Assembly (NCBI RefSeq): GCF_910592395.1
Contig: NC_088325.1
Location: forward strand, 3,375,501-3,439,500
DNA from: Lineus longissimus
Lineage: Eukaryota; Nemertea; Pilidiophora; Heteronemertea; Lineidae
Direction: 5' to 3'
DNA: 64,000 bases
The notes below the pieces were generated by a model. That model did no database searches, was not told the origin of the DNA, and was given only the letters and a program-made list of their open reading frames with translations. The position numbers and the translations under genes are program-made. Below, in pieces: positions 55,739 to 64,000 of this stretch (its first letter is position 1; each line of letters opens with the position of its first letter).

Positions 55739-56488
55739 CATTTATTTATGTTAAAATACAATGATGCAGGAAACAAATTGCCAATCTTACATATGAAATT
55801 GAAAGGACGGTATTGGTAATAAGTGCAAGGATATCTTTGCATCTGGGTCAGGTTGCTCAAAACAAGTTATGTCGATAACTTTGCGTTAACTCATGCAGTT
55901 AGCACGGTGGCTAAAGGTATCGGTTTGCCTGAGAAATATACGCGGCTACCTGGAAAGGAAATGACGACTTAGTTCATTTTGAGGGGCGTATTCTTATTCG
56001 ATTGTACCCCTCCAACACTGTAATGGAGGGGCCTTGTTTCTATTGTGTTGTAAAAGGTAAACCAATACCTTAACCCACGGAGGTTAAGCCCATTACACTT
56101 AACAACAAGTGAAAGTTGCACAAGGACTAACTCTTTTGAAGAATCAGTTCATGTTCACTTTATTCATAACTGACCTTGGTGTCAGTGAGGAACTTATGTG
56201 GCTAAAACCTTTCGGGACCATCCAGTTTATTTCATGTAAATCGTTTTTACATACATACTTTGTACGAGGTGTATGCGGTCAAGCAATAAAAGGAGCTACG
56301 TAGTAACATTTTTTTCTTTTCCTGAATGATCACCAGGAACGGTTGCACCAGGAACGGGCCTGTCAACCTGGGGGCCACCTGTATCGGTAAGAGAAGCAAC
56401 TTACGACCCACCCCCCTCCCCCATGTCTCTGCATCTCAGAACACAACTGACAGCCAGAGCAATGGGTCACTCCTGCTTTGGCGGTGAT
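55739..56488. other. Intergenic and 3' region of the minus-strand BTB-Kelch gene
   Basis: No separate gene. It contains the probable 3' UTR of the gene ending at 56489, with AATAAA signals on the minus strand at 56231-56226 and 56164-56159. A small inverted phrase CCCCTCCAACACTGTAATGGAGGGG lies near 56006-56030. Confidence 0.5.
56226..56231 (-). terminator. Candidate polyadenylation signal
   Basis: AATAAA on the minus strand, about 258 bases past the stop codon of the BTB-Kelch gene. A second AATAAA at 56164-56159 is an alternative. Confidence 0.45.
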
Positions 56489-58462
56489 TTAGCAAATTGC
56501 CCTCCGCGGAATGCGCATTACTGCCATGTTCTTACTGATACTCGGTATATTATTCTTCACTACCTCCATCCTCCCTGCAGCTTCATCGAACCGAAACAAA
56601 GCAGCAGTGCTGCCTGTTCTGCTGCATGCATTGCGCGTGTTGCGCTTGTAGTTTCCTGCGATGTGTATCTTCCCCATGTGTTCCGAACCCGCTACCATTC
56701 TAAAGTCTTCAAATGCGTGATCGAAAAGTACCGTCGAACTTGTCCAGCTGTTTGGAAAGGGATCGTACCGCTCAATGTCAAAGGAAAGTGGCGTTATGCT
56801 TGTAGCAGAAGTCGGGGAAACGTTGGGTGAACTTTTCGGGGAGCCATTGGGCGAATCTACGAATCGGTACAGGTATTCGCCACACTGGAGCAATATACCA
56901 ATATCCAGACCGTTGAAGCTACTATTTCCTTTCGATTCCCAACTCTTACTGTCCAGATTGTATCGGAGGAATGCACTTGAACCCCCAAGGTATATCCCAT
57001 AGACATAGATACTGCCGCTCAAAACTGCTGCCCTTATGGAGTTGAAAGCACGAGGGAGGGGGGTTCCACTTCGCCATTGACCTGCTTTGAAGTTGTAAAT
57101 GTCAACTTTGCAGCTGTCCGTTGTTCTTCCGTGCGTGTTGCCCTCCTTTCCACCGATCGCGTAAACCTCTCCTCGCAAACACACCATTTTAAACAAGGAT
57201 CTTTGACCAGGTAAAGCTGACAATTCCTTCGCAACATTAAGCCTAGCGTCGTAGATAAAGCATGGGGATTTTCCCAGGGCATCAGATCTTAAGCAGAGGA
57301 ACAGTAGGTTGCCAACAACTACGAAGGTCGCGACACGTTTTCCCTGTGTTTTGACAACTATATCCAAAGTAGTTTGGGTAAAACCCGCTTGACCTGTTAT
57401 GCAGTCAAACTTCATATCTTTGCCGGCCATTGTGACCAAATACGAATCGCAATCCTCAGTGCTAACTCCAGTCATGGCGGTCAGTTGGCTCTTCGCTTCT
57501 GAAATCAATCTCCTCGTTTCTTCTTCTTCTCTTATGAATGGCATCTCAGTGATAGCATCCAGCGTTTCTACATCGAAGCAGAGAAGATTGACCTCTTCCA
57601 TCAGGTTTGAGAGCTGCGGTTGTCTGTCTTCAGGCCTCCTTTCTATCCAGTTTGTAACGAACAAAATCAGAGTCCTGTCATTGAAAATCTCGTGCCTACA
57701 TTCCTTCAATAAGTAGCGTAGTGTCTCGGTGTCCATCAAGTCTAGTAATTCCTCTTGACGTGTGAGGTTTGGTAGTTCACTCGCAATGAAGCGAACAACT
57801 TTCGTGAGTATTTCCTCTTTGTTTAGCTGCAATGCAAATTTAAACATGCCTAAATAATTACTAATGTTCGTCTCGGCATTTTCAATAATACGTTCACATT
57901 GATCCTCGCAGCGCTCAGTGTCAAGGTCAAAATCTCTAGCAGCTTCAAGCAGCCAAGAAAGGTTATCTAAATTCAATTCTTCAATCATAAAAAATTCGCA
58001 AGATTTGGTCATATCAGGAATTAACAGATGACGCGCAACCTCAAGTATTTCACGCAGTCTCCTGGTGCAAACCTGAAAAGACCCCAAGTACACGAATTCT
58101 AACACTGCTGATAATCCATCCGACGTAATCGAAGGGTTCTCCTTAAATGACACGACACTGCTTTGAGCTTCCACAGACGTTGTTGAGAACATAGCCTTGA
58201 AATAATCACTAGCTGCTGCAAGAACGACTTTGTGTGCTTTGAAAGTGCCTGTCCTTGTTTCGAGAGTGACGTCACAGTAATCGGACGACAGGAAAAGTTG
58301 GTAGAGACGCTTCCCGAGACTTTTTCTGAAACCGCGTTTGTAGATTCGTCCGTCTTTTACGTAGTATTCGCTTGAATCATCAGAAGAGCCGTCGTCAGAA
58401 TTTGTTATATACGGTGCATCCATCTTCCTGACACAGCGGCGGTGTTGGTGTCCACAATTCAT
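56489..58462 (-). CDS. BTB-BACK-Kelch protein (KLHL-like)
   Basis: About 657 residues in one exon. The first ATG is at 58462 (A at -3); a second at 58423 has an equally good or better context (A at -3, G at +4) and would give 644 residues. Domains: an acidic, serine-rich N-terminus, BTB about 52-160 (DYCDVTL, FKAHKVVLAA, SDYFKAMF), BACK about 165-275 (LSWLLEAARDF, FVTNWIERRPEDR) and a Kelch-type region about 335-655 with VYAIGGKEG. A serine/proline-rich insert (about 535-555) interrupts one blade. LLCFDVETLDAITEMPFIRE closely matches both modules of the plus-strand gene, so the genes are paralogues. Likely a substrate adaptor for a cullin-3 ubiquitin ligase, by family analogy. A splice acceptor lies 54 bases upstream of the ATG. 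Confidence 0.93.
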   Translation of the reverse strand: MNCGHQHRRCVRKMDAPYITNSDDGSSDDSSEYYVKDGRIYKRGFRKSLGKRLYQLFLSSDYCDVTLETRTGTFKAHKVVLAAASDYFKAMFSTTSVEAQSSVVSFKENPSITSDGLSAVLEFVYLGSFQVCTRRLREILEVARHLLIPDMTKSCEFFMIEELNLDNLSWLLEAARDFDLDTERCEDQCERIIENAETNISNYLGMFKFALQLNKEEILTKVVRFIASELPNLTRQEELLDLMDTETLRYLLKECRHEIFNDRTLILFVTNWIERRPEDRQPQLSNLMEEVNLLCFDVETLDAITEMPFIREEEETRRLISEAKSQLTAMTGVSTEDCDSYLVTMAGKDMKFDCITGQAGFTQTTLDIVVKTQGKRVATFVVVGNLLFLCLRSDALGKSPCFIYDARLNVAKELSALPGQRSLFKMVCLRGEVYAIGGKEGNTHGRTTDSCKVDIYNFKAGQWRSGTPLPRAFNSIRAAVLSGSIYVYGIYLGGSSAFLRYNLDSKSWESKGNSSFNGLDIGILLQCGEYLYRFVDSPNGSPKSSPNVSPTSATSITPLSFDIERYDPFPNSWTSSTVLFDHAFEDFRMVAGSEHMGKIHIAGNYKRNTRNACSRTGSTAALFRFDEAAGRMEVVKNNIPSISKNMAVMRIPRRAIC

Positions 58463-58516
58463 CTTGAGGACTTTGATCAAGGGGACACCAACAGAAGGTT
58501 GAGAGCGGCTGCTAGG

Positions 58517-58536
58517 CTGTGCAGAGAAAACATAAG
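58517..58536 (-). other. 3' splice site before the coding exon
   Basis: On the minus strand the sequence reads TTATGTTTTCTCTGCACAG with the AG at 58518-58517, a good acceptor. It gives a coding exon with 54 bases of leader, the same plan as in the plus-strand paralogue. The donor was not identified. Confidence 0.7.
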
Positions 58537-59080
58537 GAGATTATTCTTAAGTGATTAATCCTCCATGCATTCGGTTGGGAAGGGAGACCAAAAAGAGTCT
58601 AGGTTTAAGGGGGGTTTCCATCACAGACATAATTATACTATCCCATTTTCCGAACGATCCCCAGGAATCCACGCCGGGATCCACGCTCAGGTCATTCATA
58701 AGTCACAATGCCGTGAATCCCACCAGCAGTTCAGCGATCAAGCTTTTTCCTATACCCCCTTGAAAGGTGGTGGGGGAGGGGGGGGGGGATTCTAACCCTA
58801 AAACGAATGTCTATGTCGTTCTGCATTCAAAGGGTGTCGAACCACGCCGGTAGCCAGGGTGGAATGGGGTAGGAGGCCTGCGATGGAAGGGGTGATAGGT
58901 GAATGTCCTACTTTGTCCGTGTGTAGTGACACTGTGGAAATATTAGGGTGGTTTGGATATAGTCTGGCGTGTTCATCAACATACGTCCATTGCGAAAGGG
59001 CACTGCAGGATTTAATGACACACATTAAAACCAACTTCGGAAATTTAGGCTATATTGAAGTGTGGCACGATTAAGCTTCT
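58537..59080. other. Upstream region of the minus-strand gene; no other gene
   Basis: Contains a G-rich tract (58771-58788 with a run of 10 G). Its short ORFs have no domain. Promoter or first exon probably lies here or beyond, but nothing specific is visible. Confidence 0.4.
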
Positions 59081-59866
59081 TGACGCAAGGACCCAACGCG
59101 CCGCATAGCGGCAAAATAGCGAAGCTGGCGAAACATTTATAACGGGTCATCGTGATCTCATCATGGACTAATAGCGCGGTTATGGGGTTGTAACTATTTT
59201 GCTGTATATTGTCACGAGGAAAGAAAAGCACGCGACCTAACGCCAACCTATCTATGTAAACTGATAATTAGAAGGTATATAGTTCAGGCAATGTTAATAA
59301 ACAATCATTCCTTATCGTCTTTTGAGAGCATTTTTAATTGTAAAAAGTATATGCCTACGTCACAGAGTCTCTGCAATGGTCATTTTTATCACAGTAGTCT
59401 CGCGCAGCCAGACCTTCTTCACGTATTAGTCTGGCGCAAGCCAGGCGTTCATTGTACTAGACCTAGACGTTTTCCAGCACAATGTATCTGGGCCGAAGAA
59501 TCACTGCGCAAGATTACCTCGAGCTGGAGCTAATAATAGATTATGCTAAGGAACATACTTCCTCATTGAGTTTTCCCAAAATTGTGCATATCGCGCGAAG
59601 CTACTTAGCCTAATACCATTAGGCCCCGCGTAGTGGCGCTGAGGCAGCCGCTGTAATCAAGAGAGTGGTCGAGTCACTCTATGTTATGACGGACCTAACC
59701 AAAATTTCTTACATTTTCGCATTGCTACAATGAAAGACCTAATACTGAAACCACATCATGCCAGTCTCTCTTAAAGCGCAGACAACAGACACCACTATAC
59801 CCCCGAACACTCAGAAACCACAAACGCCCACCCCTTCCTGCTACCTTAATACTTCTGGGTCAAGTT
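59081..59866 (-). repeat. R7 element, minus copy (about 790 bp)
   Basis: Inverted relative to the copy at 24113-24953 and collinear with it over its length, but with small deletions and without the extra hairpin arm. Confidence 0.7.
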
Positions 59867-61504
59867 GGTATATGACTCAAAATCACTCAGAGGATATATC
59901 ATTATCCGTGAACTAGGCCTACTCCAGCACATTGCAAAACATATAGATGCTTTCGTTTTCTATACATTACATAGCAAAGCGGGAAGTTTTGACCGCAGTG
60001 TTCTACAGGTCGCAATACAGTTATTATGTTCGGTATGAAAAACCTCTGGTTACCTTCTTGATGTTCTTTGCCCAAAATCCGCTGTGAAAATTTCAAAAAA
60101 ACGTGATTTTGAGGGGTAATCTGATTGATGACGGTGTCCAAGAGCATCTATTTCAGTACCCCTGTTATTGCCATGGGTTTCCCAATGGGAATTCCCCGTT
60201 GTGGTAATCTTTGGCGTGATAGCGAAAGTTACCAATGTGGCTACGAAGACCAAAGTGGGACGCGATTCGGGGCCGATACAGAAAATACTTTTAATAAAAA
60301 TTAAGTTGAATGATAAGATGGATCGGGTAATAATCAGCTGGTGCCTGAACAGGCCTAGGGTAGGCTTATATCACCAAAAAGTTTAATCGCTGGGTAGCAC
60401 GAAAAGTAAATAAATGATCCGTTTATGTGTGTGTGGGGGGGGGGGGGCTCGAGGGGTCATATAAAAAAGCCTCATCACTGGGAGCTGCATAAAAAGCCCA
60501 CGTAACGGTTCTCTACAAACTATACTGGACTGGATGCTTTTTGGCATACATTACCACCTTATAATATTTTTACCTTTCACCAATGATCTTCCTTACCTTA
60601 GAGTTAATTTCATCCGCACAATGGTAAACACCCCTCCTTCGGGTACTATGCTAGTGTCATATATTGTTCAACCGCGACAGAACATCATAAAGATTTGTGT
60701 CAGACACTCAAAACAAGTATAACTCGGTCAACCGAGAAACTATGACTCCTGGTATTGAGCTTTCGCTGTGCCAATGGAAATACGTGCAGATGTATATCTA
60801 ATGACGTCACGAAAATTTGCCATTTCGTTGCGTACGCATATCACGTGTTTTTGAACATAAGTTGCGACAAAGCGGTATCCGTTGACTTTTCTCTCGATCT
60901 TTCAGGCCGGAGAAAAACATCTTGTGTTATCTGCATGGTGACTCAGATCAGCCACTGGCGCAGTTTCTTATAGACTTAGACTGGTATAACTAGCTGTCAT
61001 CTTTTGATAGAATAAGTCTCTCATTGGGAAAAGATAAACGAACCAATTTTTCAAAGTTCGTCGTTTCGACGGAGTTTTTTTTATAACTTTTTTTTTTCAA
61101 TGTGCTCATGTTTTATTTTTAATGGCGTGTATGATAAGGTTGTCGGTGACAAAACACACGGATGTATTTAAAAACCGAAAAAAAGATGAGATAAACTGAT
61201 GGATATAGTTGTAGACGATATAATTGGCGTCGATATTTTTTCCATCCCGCACAATGCGTCTTCTTGTTGTGAAATAATTGCTTAGCAACGCCAGAGATGT
61301 GTGTCCAAGGCAAGCAAAATACCGGAATTGCGGAGCGAGGTGTTCACACGAGACGAGAAGAGGTTAAAAGCAACAAAATTCATTGTTAACTGTATCATAG
61401 GCGAGTGGAATTGCGCCATTTTGTCAACAATCGCCGTTAAATGTCTACTCACAGACTCCGTAGCGACTCAGATTTACTACTTGTGGTACCAGCTACGCAC
61501 TGCG
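59867..61504. other. No supported gene
   Basis: Only domain-less short ORFs. A run of 13 G lies at 60435-60447. Confidence 0.4.
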
Positions 61505-61507
61505 TAA

Positions 61508-61735
61508 CTTTTGGGGACCGGGCATTTTGCTCGGCTACCCCCCAAGCTATGGAGCAATCTTCCATGTAACATACGGTTGGCAAGTAACATCGGCCAGTTC
61601 AAAGCACTCCTTAAGTGTCATCTTTTTAGGGAGTGTTTTGCATTGTAAAGCGCTCGACAATATGCCTTGCATAATTCGAGCGCTAACGAAATTCTCTTAT
61701 ATCATATTATATTATTATTATTATACTAAAAAATT
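61508..61735 (+). mobile_element. LINE 3' end, CR1/L2-like, decayed
   Basis: The plus strand reads FGDRAFCSATP in one frame and then, after a frameshift near 61545, LWSNLPCNIRLASNIGQFK and ALLKCHLF in another. This is the same C-terminal LINE pattern as at 4.3 kb. A GAGCGCTA phrase and a TATTA-type tandem tail (about 61695-61735) follow. It is a decayed fragment, on the opposite strand to the 4.3-kb copy. Confidence 0.75.
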
Positions 61736-61867
61736 CTCTTATATTTAAATAATCCTCCTCGATTGTGAATATTTTTATTTTGCAGTTAAAAAAGTCTTTC
61801 AAGCGATTACCTTCATATTAGGCTTAGGCCTCCTAAAATGAAATAGAGTTCATCAGATCATTGTATG

Positions 61868-62040
61868 TTTTCGGCCTTAGTAGACACATCTTCACTAAGG
61901 ACAACCTCTCTATTAAGGACCCTAGTTTTGGTCTCAAATTGATTGTTTCCATTCAATTTTACCCTTCTTATCAGGACACCTTTCAATTAAGGACAACACT
62001 TTTCAGTACCAAGGGTGTCTTTAACAGAGGGGTTTTACTG
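61868..62040 (+). mobile_element. pogo/Tigger-like MITE copy
   Basis: CTCTCTATTAAGGACCCTAG, TTTCCATTCAATTTTACCC and AGGGTGTCTTTAACAGAGGG match 27192-27351. The right end GGTTTTACTG is followed by TA; the left end is decayed. Confidence 0.65.
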
Positions 62041-63694
62041 TACACTAAAGAGTGTTCTTTTATTCAAGTCCAAGTAAAATACCCACAGCTAAGAATTTTG
62101 CTTCTCCTAACATCAAAATACTGTACCTACTCAGTTATACCGACAGTTCATTAAATATTCGTAGCAGCGGACCGCCCTTTTCACCATGTGACTGTGGTAA
62201 TGCTACTCACGTGGTACATATAAGCCCCGGCAACATTTTAATATTCATTTATCGGGGTCAGTTCAAATGCAATGGAAATGTGATCTGACAAAAGTCTGTT
62301 CAATAGCCGTGTCGGCGTGTTTCATGCCTCACGGATTGGCTTTACAAGGCTTTATTCAGGTTGTTTGAAATACAGGGTGTCCCAACAATAAAGTTGCAAT
62401 GCTCCTGTATATTTTCGAAGGTGAAATATGTTCACTCAAATATGTTCACTCAAACATCATGCTAATTTAAGGATTGACCATAGGCTCCACCATGTTGGCT
62501 CGAACTTAAGATTCCAAAGCAATTAGAACTCCTTCATAGTGAGGTAAACACCAATTTCAATGGTGGGAGACTGTTCTCTGGAAAACAAAGAACTGACTCC
62601 ATCCTTGAAATTTGCATTCACTTCGTTTTGAAAGAGTCTTAATTGATTTAGGATTTCAAGTTCCAGCCAAAATGGCGGTGCGTATGGTCAACATTTAAAT
62701 GGCAGAGTCTTCTCTCCAAGAACCTAAATGGCAGCGTCTTAGCGAAAAACAAAGTAGGGAGGCGTATTGAGTCTAATAATATCATATTTCACTTTCAAAT
62801 GAGGAAAGAAATACGAAATGATTCTCAGTTTAAAATGTGTTGAGGATGTAAAAAGACTGCGCTATCGGATTGCAAAGGTCGCCTTCACGTTTGACAATGA
62901 GGGGATACGAAAATATATATTTTGTAAAAAGACCTTCTTGAACACAATACAAAGGTGACGTGGCATTCTCCAAAGCACACATGATATTCAAGCATTTTTA
63001 AGTAGGACCGCCTCATCACACTGCTATTACTGCGCCGGAGTATGGTGACATTGTTGCACCGGAGTTGTGCTTTATTCTTAAAGGGACATGACGGCCATAA
63101 TCACAATTTGAGAAATGACCGTAAGATGCGATAAAAGTTGCCCATACAGAAGTGCAAACAGATTTTGTTTAAATATTTCCACGCACAATTAAAAGACGTT
63201 ATTGGCTGACGGTCACGCACCTGTAAAAGAAAATAGTTCAGTTTGAGATCAATACGTGGTCTCACCATACCAGTTGAGCGGTAGTTTCCATTCAAAATAT
63301 AATTCTTCTTAAATTGAGAATGAGGTGTGTCTAAAATGAAGAAAATGACGAAGTTTCAGTCCAATTAGTTTACTTGTGTGGTTTTGGGGCTCAAATTAAC
63401 CCGTCGTGGTCAAAAAGCTGATTCGTGCGTTAAAAACCGTCAAAAATCACTCCCAAGCCTCTGACCCCCAAACCCTGAAATTATCACACATAACGTATAA
63501 AGAAAATTTCATGTTTTGAAACGCTTGGATGAAGAATCTATTTGGCTGTTAAAGCGTTCCTCGCTGATTAACTCTTGGAAAAGTTATGAGCGTTTGGATG
63601 GTGCCAATTTAACTGAAAAATGGCTGAGACATCTATTACAGGTACGTGACCTGACGTAATTCTACGTCGATGACGTCACACCAAGCATGCCCGT
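62041..63694. other. No supported gene
   Basis: 62371-62391 (ACAGGGTGTCCCAACAATAAA) resembles, from memory, the terminal phrase of several DNA transposon families; no partner end was found. Other ORFs lack domains. Confidence 0.4.
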
Positions 63695-63803
63695 CAATCT
63701 CCCAATGAAAGGAGAGCTAACATTTTCTCCGCAGCAAAAGTACGCTGGTAAACGGTGCTAGTATCACTAAGCAACCCTTACCAATGGCGAGGCCAGGAGA
63801 TTG
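63695..63803 (-). mobile_element. R5 MITE, complete short copy
   Basis: Begins CAATCTCCCAATGAAAGGA and ends ACCAATGGCGAGGCCAGGAGATTG (terminal GGAGATTG), 109 bases, the reverse complement arrangement of 15063-15172. Confidence 0.75.
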
Positions 63804-64000
63804 GAGCGCGAGACTAGAGTTTGTTGTTGTTGCTGTCGTTGAGATGGACGCCCCTTTTTTACCTGAGCTGAGAAGGTGGTAGGCCAGAGCGCGAGTTGCC
63901 CATTTAAATAGGTTTCGATCCGCTACGCTGTTCATAGAGCCTATGCGCGGCCTAGAAAAAGGCTAGAAATTCCAGTCGTACGCAATTATGGCTTCTGCGC
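63804..64000. other. No recognisable feature
   Basis: No gene, RNA or repeat recognised here. Confidence 0.4.

Noticed and set aside
56423-57716. Plus-strand ORFs over the minus-strand BTB-Kelch gene
   Set aside because: Antisense shadows of the 657-residue frame, which has BTB, BACK and Kelch motifs.

Overview
The window reads as animal nuclear DNA, most likely from a marine invertebrate. The signs are AT-rich, gene-poor sequence, intron-type splice acceptors, several kinds of LINE, many short inverted-repeat (MITE-like) elements, minisatellites, and a local family of BTB-BACK-Kelch genes. The species cannot be fixed from the sequence. Echinoderm, hemichordate, cephalochordate or lophotrochozoan would all fit.

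Only two protein-coding genes are well supported, both in the last quarter and facing each other. The plus-strand gene (48253-52167) is a single coding exon encoding about 1304 residues. It holds two complete-length BTB-BACK-Kelch modules in tandem, and the first half of the second BTB domain is degenerate. The minus-strand gene (58462-56489) encodes a single BTB-BACK-Kelch protein of about 657 residues. Each coding exon is preceded within 60 bases by a good 3' splice site, so each gene probably has an intron in its 5' UTR or just after a short first exon. The three modules share lineage-specific motifs (NC-W-LYETAQ-FG in the two modules of the first gene, MPFI-E in all three) and look like products of local duplication. 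By analogy with the KLHL family they would be substrate receptors for cullin-3 ubiquitin ligases.

Between the genes is a 5'-truncated LINE (about 52570-55430) with an almost intact reverse-transcriptase ORF broken by one TAG. It is flanked by an 8-bp direct repeat and apparently sits inside a TA-flanked inverted-repeat element (52512-55738). Blocks matching the upstream and downstream flanks of the double gene recur at 43.2 kb and 41.8 kb, as if a paralogous copy once lay nearby.

Layout: 0-5 kb holds small duplications, a 59-bp minisatellite and a CR1/L2-like LINE tail. 5-19 kb is mostly featureless, with scattered MITEs and a head-to-head MITE palindrome at 12.85-13.10 kb. 19-28 kb holds inverted MITE pairs and several interspersed families. 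28.35-31.3 kb is a 3-kb higher-order satellite. 31-36.7 kb ends in a long foldback element with about 300-bp arms. 36.7-47.7 kb has local duplications, a MITE with a recognisable empty site, and a LINE remnant split by a 1-kb insertion. 47.8-58.5 kb is the BTB-Kelch locus. 58.5-64 kb is repeats. No tRNA, rRNA, CRISPR or bacterial-type features were found.
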